A stretch of DNA of 64,000 nt from Latrodectus hesperus (GCA_037975125.1 CM075857.1:87311199-87375198), one strand, 5' to 3'; positions 39,364 through 50,783 are shown, counted from the stretch's first letter. Notes: a model not told the origin generated them from the sequence alone. Program-made: numbers and translations.

Positions 39364-39790
39364 GCTGTTTTTGATGGTTTTGTTTTTGAGAGAAATAAAT
39401 GATTGGTAAAATTCAGAAAATGGCCTTTTTTTTAAAGTATTTTTACTTAGGTGTAAGTAAAGCATTGATGTAAGGGAAAGAAATTGAACCTAATTTATTG
39501 CTGTTTATAGCTGTTTTTGATATTTTTGCTTTTGAGAGAAATAAATGATTGGTAAAATTCAGAAAATGGCCTTTTTTTTAAAGAATTTTTACTTAGGTGT
39601 AAGTAAAGCATTGATGTAAGGGAAGGAAATAGAACCTTATTTATTGCTGTTTATAGCTGTTTTTGATAGTTTTGTTTTTGAGAGAAATAAATGATTGGTA
39701 AAATTCAGAAAATGGCTTTTTTTAAAGAATTTTTACTTAGGTGTAAGTAAAGCATTGATGCAAAGGAAAGAAATTGAACCTAATTTATTT
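39364..39790. repeat. 146-bp tandem array, three units
   Basis: Units begin GCTGTTTTTGAT at 39364, 39510 and 39656. They share GAGAGAAATAAATGATTGG and TTTACTTAGGTGTAAGTAAA (itself a near-palindrome). The third unit is slightly shortened in a T run. High identity implies recent duplication. Confidence 0.95.
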
Positions 39791-42429
39791 AGTAAAAATC
39801 AAGAATCTAAATAAAAATCTAAATATTAAGCAAAATATTTTTTCTTTTCAACCTGCTTTTTAGATGATTATATCATGAAATAAGAAAAGCTATTGTTGAT
39901 TTGCCGTTGTGATCTATCATTTTATCTTTCCGTGAAATAATTTCTACTGAAAACAAAAAACTAATTTTCGGCTTCTATCGCAGAAAATTTTCATTCTGTT
40001 ATTAAAAATTATTATTTTAATCTTTGAATTTTCATTTCATTTTCAAAAAAATATTCTCGTTCCCAAAACTTTTGTGCAAAACTTTTTTTGGTTTTAAAAA
40101 TAAATTTCTTAGATAATAAAATATATTTCATTGTTAAAATAATTAGAAGAATAATAATACGTATAACACCATTTCAAACGCAGTTTAATTTTTATTTTAG
40201 AAATTATTTTTCTATAATAAATGTATCATAAGGTTATTCGAAAACGAAATCTTTTTTCATGTAACATTATGAGAAAAATAAAAACTAAATATTCAAAAGA
40301 AAACATTGATTTTTTTAAAAATTTTCTCAAAAAATAAGATTTTATTTTCAGTAATTAGCTTAGTTAAAAACCACAAAAAATTCTTAAATTTTTTTCTTTG
40401 AAGCTTGACAGCAAAGAAAAAATGCTTCAATGCGAATTTCTTTCATTTTATTAGAAATTATAATTGATTTTTCTTTCAAATACTTGTAATTACAAGGTAG
40501 AAATAATTTTTAGTCGAATTTTTTAAAATGAAAATAGCATTTCTAAGTTCGATACAAAATGCTAATAATAGAAACTTTGAATCATTGAAAATGTAATTGA
40601 TTATAGTTTCATCTTGCGTATATGAATGTATAAATTTGAGCATGCTCAATATATTAAATTCAATTTGCATACTTTTGAAATCAACAGTTTTTCTCTAATA
40701 GATGTCTCGTTATATCCATAATACAAATCAGTGATTGATTTAATGTCAGTAACCATTCAAAAATAATTAATTTAATTGCTGTTTGTATATATTTAATTTA
40801 CTGCTAATATAAGCTTAAATTAATAATGTTTAAAATAATAAATAAAACTAAAATTATTTTTTATTTTATTTAGATTTATTTAAAGTTAACAATAAATTAA
40901 ATAATTACTTTAACCTTAAAATAATTAAAATTTATTTAAGCTTTAATTAGCAATTTTTATAAAACATAATTTTTTAAGTTTAAGTTTTTATATTTATATT
41001 TTATTATTTATATTTATTATTATTTTAATATATTTATTTATGTTTAAGCTTTTGAATTGAGGAAAATTATTAATTATTAATTACAAGACATATTAGTTTA
41101 AAAGTCATTAATCAATTTTATATGAAAAGTCATGATTTAAATTACAGATTTTTAGAATTTAATAGAAAGCAAAATCCTTATTATAAATTATGTGATTTAT
41201 TAATTAATTAAGAGCTATTTTCTAATTAAAACTATTTGTATTCAATAATCATTTTCGTGATAAAATAATTAATCATTTTAAAACTCATTACTTTCAAAGA
41301 AAAAGCAATAATTTCAATGCAATTTCTTCTGAACAGTAAAATAATATTTATAAGTTTAATTAACATTTTTTTCTTTTCATTTTCAACAGAAATTTAAATT
41401 CTGTTTTAGATTGGATGCAATATGAATTCTGTTTCTTAGAACTGTAATCTAATACTTAATACGAATAGCAATAATAATTTTTCGATATTGTATCCTATTT
41501 ACTGAGTTCTAATTTATTCATACATTTCAATATATTGTTTCATTTTCCGTATTATTAAAAAACATTTATCTTTCTTAAAATTACTCTTTTCTTAATATGA
41601 CGCCTGTTTCTTTCAATACCAATTTTACTATAAACAATAATTTATAAACTAACTACAATTTGTAATTTCTTACTTTTAGAATAGAATATTAAATTTTTAC
41701 TTTGAGAGTATTTGAAATAGTAAAGAGAACTACATTAGCAGACTTGCAAAACTTTACGCATTTAAAATTGTTGTTTATATGGTTACAGAGAGCAAGAGAG
41801 AGATAGGGAGGTTAGAGTGAAACAAAAATTATTAACTATAAAATATTAGTTATAAAATAATCAGATTCGTCTGAAGTAATCATCAAATTCTTTCTCATTA
41901 TTAAAATGTTTAAACTTAAATTAGTTTTTAAATAATTAATTTTTATATTTAAGAAATTTAATATTGATTGAAAAAGAGTGTTTTTAACTATAAAACAAGC
42001 TTTGATTAAGCATGATGTAAATTAAATTATCCACACGTTTTATGAAATCATAATATTTGATATCTCAAATGAATTTTTAATTGTTGGTAAAATAAAAACT
42101 TTGTTTACATTGTTATTATTAAATATAGTGTTAGAAGTGGTTATTTATTGTAGTTAATTGTTTTCAAACAAAATTATTTTCTCCAAATATAGCTGATAAT
42201 GTAACGATGAATGATACGCAAATAATAGTTAAATAATTTATCTCATTACCTGTGAAAAACCCTTTAAGTACAAAACAAAATTAAAACTAATCAATATCGA
42301 ACTCAATTTGTATTAAGTTAAGTAAAATTTAATATTTCTCTCGGAAATATCATGCGCAAGAAAAGAGTGTGATTATAACTTCTCCTAAATAAAATTTCGA
42401 CAATAGTTTTGGAATGCTTAATTGTAACT
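39791..42429. other. AT-rich stretch, no gene seen
   Basis: About 2.6 kb of AT-rich DNA. A long imperfect foldback spans roughly 40799-40970, with TGCTAATATAAGCTTAAATT near its left end and AATTTATTTAAGCTTTAATTAGCA near its right. No gene. Confidence 0.45.
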
Positions 42430-42790
42430 CAGTTTCGCAACATGATTGTTATGTCAGTGCATGACAATCCACATGGCCGTTGTCTCTCAAATGAGGAGAA
42501 ACGAGAAATTCGCAAATTCTATGGCTCTGGTAACTGGAGAAGCTGGTAACAAAACCTACACTTTACCTTAATGAACATCCGCTTATCAATGTGGAACCTC
42601 TGCATTACATTAATGGTCTTTCCCATCTCCCCTGGTTCGAATTTGGTGCCTAACAAGGGAATTATCTGGCTTCGCTGATTCCATGCCTATGAAGCGGAAG
42701 ACTATTATTCTCATAATGGCAACCTGGCTGTACCTTTACTCAGGTGTATTATCCAGGGTCCATGTACATGAGTTGAGGGTACAAGATGAA
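42430..42790 (+). other. GC-raised segment with possible decayed transposase N-terminus
   Basis: Unique and GC-raised. An ATG at 42442 opens a 35-codon frame containing GRCLSNEEKREIRKFYGSGN and ending at a TAA at 42547-42549. The S-EEK-x-I-x-x-F/LY pattern is like the start of helix-turn-helix (paired-type) DNA-binding regions in Tc1-like transposases. No catalytic block follows and no terminal repeat was found. It could be an old transposon scrap or a host element. Weak. Confidence 0.25.
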
Positions 42791-43142
42791 TAATTCCGGA
42801 CAAAATATGAATATTATTTTGTTCTGTGATTGATTACTATGCACGTGGCATGGGGTGTGTTTTGACTATAATTTTTTTTTTTAATTTTTTCTAGAGAGGT
42901 ATTTTTTTATGAATCTGAATCATCGTGAAAGAGAATTGGTGATGATTATAATGTTATACATGTAAGGCCTATAAAATTATGAGATTGCAAATGAATTTTA
43001 GATGTGATGACTTATCACTTTCATACAAATAAAGCTCTAATTGTAATATAATAGCTATTAAAATATATTCGATACGAATAGAAGATAACAATTTTCCACT
43101 TTATTAATTTTTCTTATAAGTAATCACTAAGCAACTAATCTA
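42791..43142. other. AT-rich spacer before mariner
   Basis: No gene seen. The TA at 43141-43142 is the likely target site of the adjacent mariner. Confidence 0.5.
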
Positions 43143-43249
43143 TTAGGTTGGGGAATAAGTTTGTAGCGTTTTTATCAAAGACTTTTATTTAAACAAAAAA
43201 CAATAATTATATCAATAAGTTAATCAATTATATATTCGCCGTTGCTGTC

Positions 43250-43663
43250 TATAACCTCTTCTCACCTCTCGACCAATTTGTTGATGCTGTTCTGCTAAAA
43301 ATCGCCTGGTCTGGTGTCAAAGAAGTTGTTGAGCCAGCATTTTAAGGACCTCTTTGTTATCAAAGGTAACGCCCTTCATATGGTTTTACAAGGAGCGGAA
43401 AAGATGGTAATCGGTCGGTGCAAGGTCCGGGGAATACGGCGAATGGTGAGAGACCACCCATTCGAGCTCTTGGAATGCGATTTTGACGACTTGTGCAACA
43501 TAGGGCCTGGCGTTGTCACGAAGGAGTATGGCTTAACAATGTCCATCAGGTCTTTTCAGTCGAATAGCCTCATTCATGTGGTGTAGCTGGGCAATGTAGA
43601 GTTCCTTGTTGACTGTGGCATTCTTTTCGAGCATTTCTCAGTGCACCAATAGGTCATTAAAAA
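43250..43663 (-). pseudogene. Mariner transposase, C-terminal part, broken
   Basis: Read on the minus strand: KNATVNKELYIAQLHHMNEA (about 43575-43640), LRDNARPYVAQ (second catalytic Asp near 43516), then YSPDLAPTDYHLF (43400-43430) with the third Asp 34 residues downstream, the DD34D spacing of mariners. KGVTFDNKEVLKMLAQQL and FFDTRPGDF...LVERxEEVIDSNGEY follow at the C-terminus. Stops interrupt it after FRSL and in the last block, and a small frameshift lies upstream of LRDNARP. The N-terminal DNA-binding half and the first catalytic Asp are missing. Family is certain; non-functional. Confidence 0.88.
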
Positions 43664-43780
43664 CTGGCTCAGCAACTTCTTTGACACCAGACCAGAAGAT
43701 TTTTGGCGGTATGGCAACAAATTGGTCGAGAGGTGGGAAGAGGTTCTAAACAGCAACGGGGAATAGATAATTGATTAACT
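43664..43780 (+). pseudogene. Second, inverted copy of the mariner transposase C-terminus
   Basis: On the plus strand this arm reads LSNFFDTRPEDFWRYGNKLV then ERWEEVLNSNGE and a stop, the same mariner C-terminal block as the opposite arm but facing the other way. It lacks any upstream catalytic region. Confidence 0.8.
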
Positions 43781-43851
43781 TATTGATATATTGTTTTTTA
43801 TTAAAATAAAAGTTTTTGGTAAAAACGCTACGAACTTATTCTCCAACCTAA

Positions 43852-44879
43852 TATATTATATAATAATCTCTGTAGACAATAATTATAATGGCCTTTCGTA
43901 AAAAATGGACAAAATTCTTATCCATACCTCAATATGTTCACAGATGCAAAAAATTGTGAGTTCGATTCTGATTCATAAGGCAAAAAATTGAAAGAGTGAA
44001 AAATTGAGCAATGTGGTCTCAAAAAATAATCACATTAAATGTTCGTGAAGCTTAATGTCTCTCCATTAATAGGATGAAATATTTTGGTTCATGAACTCTA
44101 TCGCTGGTATTGGCCTCGATACTTGATCGTGATTCGAAATATTCGATGTTTATTATCCGACGCTTTCGACGCTTTAATATTCGATGCTATACTAAAGGTA
44201 CTTTCTTTAAGTGCATCATAGGTTGTATTTTACATAATCACCCTAATATATTTTATAGAGTTCTAGTATAATATAAATACACAAATATAAATGTATGAAT
44301 TCAGAGTTTCCGTATCAAGTAAAAATTTAAGTTTAAAATCTTTCAAATTCTCTACGAAATAATCATAACATATAAAAACATTTTCAATATTTAAAATTTT
44401 TAATTTGTTGCATTATTTACTTACAACTTAAAATCAAATGCAAATCAGAAACTCAATTTTTTTTTAGTTAAAAATAGGAAATTAGAATCAAGTTATAAAC
44501 ATAATGTATAGTTTTAGAGCAGAGAAGAATTTTTCCCAGATAGTGAGTGGGTTATATTCACGTATCTTAAAGAAGAAAACCAATAAATCTCCCAAAGAAG
44601 TAAGCCACTCTGGTAAAATGTGCAAGCAGAATCTGTTTTTCAACGATAGCAGCAATTGGTTATTCAACAATCTTTGGAGGCAAAATAAATAACTTTCAAT
44701 TCAACGAATAGGATCCTAAAGCCGTAGTGTGAACTAATTCAAAATTACTATTAAAAATTTATTTTCTGTTTATTAAATGTATTTGCCTAATCTAAGAACA
44801 AATATTTATGAACCATAAAGAGGTTCTTTCTTTCGTTCCACTTGAAATCATGATTATTGCCTCTTTATTAAAATTCTCG
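43852..44879. other. Mostly AT-rich stretch, no gene seen
   Basis: Overlapping opposite-strand frames of about 60 codons at 44488-44692 have no motifs. The word ATTCGATG recurs around 44140-44190 (TCGAAATATTCGATG, AATATTCGATGC). No gene. Confidence 0.4.
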
Positions 44880-45060
44880 CTGTTTTAAAACATCCGTGAG
44901 TCAGATAATGTACCGCATTAGACGGTGTTGTAAATCCGACTTGTAGATGAATTTGTTGCCTGCCTTCAAATCGCATTCTTCGAGCGGTAGCAAACAAGGC
45001 GAAGTTCACTATCGAATGTCTGAGTGTCGTTGGAGATGAGAAAACATCAATTCATGATTT
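44880..45060. other. GC-raised unique island 10
   Basis: About 180 bp with several CG dinucleotides (TTCTTCGAGCGGTAGC). No frame or family recognised. Confidence 0.2.
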
Positions 45061-45414
45061 TTACCAGTAATAAAGAAGTTTTTTTTTCTATATAATCTTT
45101 TCCGTTCGTGAAAACTTTCAAAATCGTGAGAATTAACTGCTGTTCTAAATAATTAGTTTTCAAACTTACAAATTTTTATGCTGCTTCTAAAATTGAAAAA
45201 CGTTGAAAATAGAACAGAAGAAGTAAAAAAAAAAAAAAAGAAGACAAGACAAAACATACACTTAATGGTTGGTTTAAATCAACAAAAACGATTTTTTTTA
45301 GATTAACTAAAAATACATTTCTCGAATGGAAATGATATTTTGTTCTCTGTTACTTCATTTATCAGTTTTTAAAAAATCTAATTCAGACGACAATTTCAAA
45401 AAGTAATCATCTCT

Positions 45415-45510
45415 ATTAAGGGTGAAAAACTCACAATGAGATAGACAGCTTTCTTCATCTATATTAAGGGTGAAAAACTCACAATGAGATAGACAGCTTT
45501 CTTCATCTAT
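45415..45510. repeat. 48-bp perfect tandem duplication
   Basis: Two identical 48-bp units start at 45415 and 45463 (ATTAAGGGTGAAAAACTCAC). As 48 is a multiple of three, a minus-strand frame (45355-45564) shows a repeated 16-residue block; this is a by-product of the duplication. Confidence 0.93.
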
Positions 45511-46628
45511 AGACGTGACTTTTTGATTAAAAAAAATTATGTTATTTTTAAACATTTTATACATTTTATTTTATAAATTTTTGACAGTCAAACATATTTA
45601 CCGCTTTTTACTTCCCTTGTAATACAAAATCAATTTGTAAAACTTATTCTAAACAGATTAATTCAATATTAAAATTTTCCCGCTTAACGTTATGATTTAG
45701 TTAAGAAACCCTGGTAAAGTCATCTTAAAAGTAAAAAAAATAGTTCCCAAGGTTTCACATTTTATATTAAAAAGGATACTAAAATGTTATAAAAGAAAAC
45801 ATGTCTGGCAATTGAAATAGGAATGTTACACATTTACTTTTACATAACTAAAATTGTGTTTTTACAAATTATTACAATATATAATACACTTTGTACGAAA
45901 AAATGTCTAGAAAAGGTTGCTTAAATTGAATACAAGTTCACAAATATTTCGTAATATTTTCATATAAGAAAATGGTTAAAATTTTAAGTAAAATATAAAT
46001 TATCGCTGAATAGTTCATAAATTAAATACACTCTAGAATTTTGTTACATCTCTTCTAAAGCAAATGTGTAAGGCGGAATACACGCTACATGCACACAAAC
46101 GCAGTATCTGACGGAAGTCTTGAGGTATTACTGAACATAAAAGATGCAAATATCTTTCAGGTCCGCTAGAATCTTAAATTTTCTGTCTCAAGTAGTCTAT
46201 AAGATGCTCTCTTGGTGCTGAATTTGAAAATCTTTCTTAACATTACCTTCATAAGGAAGAATTTACCCTTCATAAGCTTTCCCCCTTGCTGAATGTGCAT
46301 GATATTATATTGTTGGAAAGGAATTTCTTTGAACTGTATCATGAAAAACAATAAAAATAAATAAAAATTATGTAGTTTTATTGATAAATTGCTTACTTTC
46401 ATCCAACTACATTTAAGGATTATCGGGAAAATGCCATTTCAAATATTTTAACAATGGTAATGTATCACTTCAAACGGGAAGTATGATTTAAAATGCAAGT
46501 AGCGAGTATTTTTCATTATAGTTTTAGAAAAATCTGGATTTATTATTGCATACATATGTTTTTTGTGTACTATTGCAGAATTTTAAAAGAAATTTGAATT
46601 AGTACCCTGATGTCTCATAATTAATGTT
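45511..46628. other. AT-rich stretch, no gene seen
   Basis: No supportable gene. A short less AT-rich patch lies at 46070-46150. Confidence 0.4.
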
Positions 46629-46778
46629 TTAAGATTAATAAGGGTTTACAGCTGAATTATTAGTTAAGGTTAATACATTGTGATGCGATCTTCTGCATCA
46701 TGTAATCATCAATCTACGACAGACTTAAATCCTAAATAATAATTCAGCTGTAAAGTAAAAATAACTCGTTAATCTTAA
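46629..46778. mobile_element. MITE-like foldback, about 150 bp
   Basis: Ends TTAAGATTAA and TTAATCTTAA are inverted repeats, and the match resumes inside as TTTACAGCTGAATTATTA against TAATAATTCAGCTGTAAA, with a small indel between. The centre is a unique 70-bp segment. Size and architecture fit a miniature inverted-repeat element, but no target duplication is clear and no second copy is in the window. Confidence 0.5.
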
Positions 46779-47160
46779 AGTCAGAGGATTGCTCGCCACT
46801 TATATGTATTTAAAGTAAAAATATGTTTATGTAATCTTTAACCAACAATTTTCTTTCATTAAAAGAAAATATTTAATTTCCCTCAACAAATTTTATGAAA
46901 ATTCTATAGCAAGTTTAAACTTTTCAATTGGTAATGCAATTCTAAGATTCATTTCTTATTGAGGTATTCAACAAACAATATTGGACACCAATTATGTTTA
47001 TTGTTTTTGGAATATTTTTCGATTTTAATATATTTAGAAATGTTTTAGGATTTTATCCAATTTGGCACGTTAATATAACTCTACATATTATCACTTCCAA
47101 ATGAAATTTTGTTTACCTTAGAGTTTATTCGAAATATTTAAAGAAATCGAAGTTAAACAT

Positions 47161-47252
47161 AGAATGATCTCTTGGTGAAGTATAGAAAGATCTCTTGGTA
47201 AAAGATAGAAAGATCTCTTGGTGAAACATAAAAAGATTTCTTGATAATAAGG
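47161..47252. repeat. 23-bp tandem repeat, four units
   Basis: Units of 23 bp with core AAAGATCTCTTGGTGAA at 47161, 47184, 47207 and 47230. The last is the most diverged. Confidence 0.9.
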
Positions 47253-47640
47253 AATTCCCTTATTGTATTCCTTATTGTATATGCAATTAGAATTTTTCTT
47301 ATTATCTAAATCAGTGCAAAATTAGAAATATTGTCATCATATTAATTTTCCCCATGATCAATAATATTTTTTCTCCAGCTAAAATTACAATCCTTAAGTT
47401 AAATTTATATCAAATACCTATGCACAGTAAAATAGGGTATTATCTTATAATTCACAAATCAAAAAATGATTTATATTTCTGTAAGAGAGAGAAAGAGAGA
47501 ACGTAGAATACTTAATTAAAACTACAAACTTATGGAGATTATTATAAATTCTAACAAATGTATACATTTTATTTTGTATATTATCATAAAATAAATTATT
47601 TTTGTAAATATGTATTATATAATATATAATATGTAAATAA
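47253..47640. other. AT-rich stretch, no gene seen
   Basis: No supportable feature apart from a (GA)n-like patch near 47483-47500. Confidence 0.4.
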
Positions 47641-47644
47641 TATA

Positions 47645-47692
<48 letters not shown>

Positions 47693-47705
47693 ATATGTAA
47701 ATATA
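47641..47705. repeat. (TA)n microsatellite with symmetrical flanks
   Basis: A TA tract interrupted once by TT, flanked on both sides by ATATAATATGTAAATA words. Confidence 0.85.
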
Positions 47706-47957
47706 TAGAATTTTTAGACGAAGAAATTTGTGATTTTAAAAGGTGTATTATTCATTTTAACAGATTTTAACTCATGTGTGAGGTTTATTATTAATTTAAC
47801 AGATGTGGTATTAATAATTATATTGGATATCGTTAACACAGGACACCTTGTAAATTATTCGAAAATTATGAAACTTCCAAATCAAATATACAAAATATTG
47901 ATAATTCAAAAAAAAAAGTTATCAATATTCAAAAAATATTGATAAATAAAAAAAATT

Positions 47958-48054
47958 AAATAGTCTATCATTTTTCAAAAAAAATCTATGAAATATTGAT
48001 AATTCTAAAAATTATCAATAATTTATAGATTTTTTGAAAAATGATAGATTATTT
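47958..48054. repeat. Near-perfect foldback, arms about 45 bp
   Basis: The left arm 47958-48004 (AAATAGTCTATCATTTTTCA ... ATTGATAATT) is matched by the right arm 48010-48054 with few mismatches and loop CTAAA. Immediately upstream (47887-47940) the word ATATTGATAA recurs in both orientations, making a nested set of smaller hairpins. Confidence 0.85.
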
Positions 48055-48202
48055 AATACTTTATTGAATACTTTGAAAGTGACTTTGCTTCATAACAGTT
48101 AGATAAATGTAGTTTTCTTACACGAAAAATCTTTTCCATTCATGATTTATGGAATGTTAGTATAAGATTAAATTTGACTTCTGTAGTGCTTATCACAATA
48201 AG

Positions 48203-48568
48203 CGGGCCGTGGAAGCCTAGTGGTTAGGGCAGGACTGGGTACGATTCCCCATACCGCCAAAGATCCACCGAGTTCATGCAATAAAAGCACTCGTTAAATC
48301 TGTGGAATCGAAAATCCTGTGGTAGATTTTTGAACAGTTACCATGAGTGTAATGGGGTCTGGAGAAATTTTCCTCTTCCACATCATCAAAGTCAAAATTG
48401 AGGGGGTGGATCCTCTGGTGGTGACATCTATCAGAGGAGTCTTAGAGCAAAGTCTTACTTTCACCTTCGTGGTGCTCTGATTAAACGAAAGACGCACCCT
48501 TCTGACTTAATTTCATATCCGTCCGATTATGAGCTTGGTTTGCCCAAGTGTCATAAGTAACAACACTG
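48203..48568 (+). mobile_element. tRNA-headed SINE (family C)
   Basis: The head GCCTAGTGGTTAGGGCAGGA holds the A box, and GGTACGATTCCCCATACCGC the B box. They sit closer together than in a tRNA, so the anticodon arm is deleted. The body of about 300 bp is GC-raised and ends with AAGTAACAACACTG. The minus-strand 67-codon frame (48294-48497) lies inside and is not a gene. Only one copy is seen here. Confidence 0.75.
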
Positions 48569-48853
48569 TGAATAAGTGAAACGACGCTATGAAAAATATA
48601 AATAAATTCAAGAAATATTAAGCTATATTTTAATGATTAAATTTTCTAGATTTTTGTAAACATCACTATCAAACTTTCGCCTTAAAAATTAAATGTTTTC
48701 GGTAAAAACTAAAATCAAAAGAATTTTTAAAAAATTAAATGAATTCAAATTTTTGATTCTGAACATTTATTAATATTTGCAAAATGAACGTGAGTATTAA
48801 TGTTTAAATTAAAAGTTTCGTTGTTTTCTCTAACTTTTATAATATTTCCCCCC

Positions 48854-48854
<1 letters not shown>
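48569..48854. other. AT-rich spacer
   Basis: No gene seen. It ends in a short C run leading into (TA)n. Confidence 0.4.

Positions 48855-48936
<82 letters not shown>
48855..48936. repeat. (TA)n microsatellite
   Basis: About 40 TA units preceded by eight C residues. Confidence 0.95.
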
Positions 48937-48939
<3 letters not shown>

Positions 48940-49216
48940 ATTAACTTGTACCTTTAAAAATATGAGTTTTAATATATAGAAATAAATGTATGCTTAGCCC
49001 ATTTATCGATATTCGATTGATCAACATTTAAGGAATTTTTAAATGCAAAGTTACAACTGATACCTAAGTATTAATTTGCACTTCAAAAAATAGGATTTTT
49101 AATACACTGACATAATATATACCACACATACTCTATTTATAGAAAGTATAATTAATCAATGTGTCAAAATTTTACTATACATAAATTGTACTAGTGTAAT
49201 CTTGATCAAACATTTT

Positions 49217-49359
<143 letters not shown>

Positions 49360-49464
49360 GGTAACCCTCCTATAACACGGTTTCGCTATAACACGATTCG
49401 TAAGTTGCGGGAAAATTCCTACAACATGTCATCCTATAACACGGTTTTGTTCCAATGTTAGAGC

Positions 49465-50428
49465 TTGTTATCGGTCGGCGGAAGCATGTTCACTCCTTAC
49501 TTTTATTCTAGGTTAGCGGCGTCTCTCCGCGTTTTTTTTTTTTATTTAAGGCAGAAAAATTTGAGCTTTAACGTGCTATTACTTTTAGATAACGCTCCAT
49601 GCCACCCACAGGATTTGACTCATCCCAACGTCAGAATAGTGTTCCTACCACCTAACACTACTTCGTTGCTCCAACCATTGGATTAAGGTATTATTTATAC
49701 CTTTAAAACGTATTATATAAGAAGATCCTTACAGTGGATTTTAGACGCAACCGATTCGGAATCAATTAGCGTAATGGAAACTTGGAAGAAATTTTCAATC
49801 AAGCACTGTATCGAAATCATATCTTTGTCGCTGAAAGAAATAAAAACATCAACCTTAAATGCGTGTTGGAAGAAGATATGGCCCTCTTCAGTTGAAACAG
49901 AAAACATACGTGAAACATCAGAAAACGAAATTGGTGCCATATTAAAAGTCGCTAAATCAATCGGAGGCAAAGGTTTTGTGGATATGGCTACTGAAGACAT
50001 TCAAGAATTATTAGTGGAATGAAGTTGACGAAGCGGATTTGATGGAAATGGCATCCCTGGGTGCAAATCAAATAGATTTTGAGGACGCTAGCTCTGATGA
50101 AGATTGTGCAGTTAAGAATTTAACATTAAAAGAATTACAAGAAGGCCTATGCTTAGCGGAAAATCTCGAGTCATTTTTCTGGGAAACAGACCCTTCCACG
50201 GAAAGAAGTCGAAAATTCAATAGGGAGCTGCAAAACTGTTTAACTCCATACCACGAAATTTACAATGACCTAGTAAAAACTAGTCAGCAAGGTTTGATTA
50301 CAGATTTTTTTAAGAGGGGAAAACATACAAAAACTTTAAATAGAGAAAATAGTTCTGAAAGTGAAGGCGATATCGTTCCACCCAAAAAACGTTCTCGGTT
50401 GATTGTACTGAGCAGTGACAACGAATAA
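49465..50428 (+). pseudogene. Tigger-like DDE transposase, C-terminal half, broken
   Basis: DDE superfamily endonuclease remnant. [14 protein letters not shown] (from about 49586) and [14 protein letters not shown] (to 49683) carry the second and third catalytic Asp, 30 residues apart, as in pogo/Tigger enzymes. The first Asp and the N-terminal CENP-B-type DNA-binding region are deleted. A stop at 49684-49686 stands where family members have the Gln of PLDQG. The frame then continues open (IIYTFKTYY...) to 50022, where a one-base frameshift moves the rest into the frame 50039-50428. The C-terminal part has an acidic stretch, QGLITDFF (50288-50311), which fits the PCNA-binding box QxxIxxFF, and a basic KKRSR. 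Not a working enzyme. Confidence 0.9.
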
Positions 50429-50501
50429 ATTCATTAAATTAGGGTTGCGTAAGATTATAATATTTTTTTATAATCTTACGCAACCCTAATTTAATGAATT
50501 T
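50427..50501. repeat. Perfect 34-bp hairpin inside Tigger 3' region
   Basis: The left arm 50427-50460 (AAATTCATTAAATTAGGGTT ...) and right arm 50468-50501 are exact reverse complements around a 7-nt TATTTTT loop. It starts at the transposase stop codon. Confidence 0.95.
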
Positions 50502-50551
50502 TTATTAAATAATAAATGTGTTGGATATACATTTATTATTTAATAAAAATT
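50497..50551. repeat. Perfect 23-bp hairpin, overlapping the first by 5 bp
   Basis: The left arm 50497-50519 (AATTTTTATTAAATAATAAA ...) and right arm 50529-50551 are exact reverse complements around a 9-nt GTTGGATAT loop. Confidence 0.95.
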
Positions 50552-50704
50552 AAGTTGTTTATGTCGAATTAAAAAAAATATTTGTTTTTAATAAGTTTTT
50601 GGAACGTAACCCCCTTTTTGTACTAGTTCTGGGTCTCATACAACATGATTTCACACAACACGGCATTTTCTAGGAACCTAACTACCGTGTTATGGGAAGG
50701 TTAC

Positions 50705-50707
<3 letters not shown>

Positions 50708-50781
<74 letters not shown>
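50708..50781. repeat. (TA)n microsatellite, right flank of Tigger
   Basis: About 37 TA units directly abutting the Tigger right terminus. Confidence 0.95.

Positions 50782-50783
<2 letters not shown>

Larger units (their letters stand above)
43143..43851. mobile_element. Snap-back (palindromic) mariner element
   Basis: A 709-bp mariner remnant flanked by TA. The ends TTAGGTTGGGGAATAAGTTT and, inverted, TTAGGTTGGAGAATAAGTTC are mariner terminal repeats. The symmetry runs far past the usual short termini: 43143-43337 and 43664-43851 are inverted copies of about 190 bp, both carrying the same transposase C-terminus and 3' untranslated part. In this version the original 5' end has been replaced by a second, inverted 3' end. 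The arms have diverged by roughly one base in eight. A transcript through it would fold into a long hairpin. The plus-strand 90-codon and minus-strand 60-codon frames here are shadows. Confidence 0.88.

Noticed and set aside
40799..40970. Long imperfect foldback
   Set aside because: The pairing is mostly A/T-rich low-complexity with many gaps, much weaker than the perfect hairpins, so not reported as a finding.
43314..43586. 90-codon plus-strand frame in the mariner
   Set aside because: It is antisense to the recognisable DD34D transposase on the minus strand.
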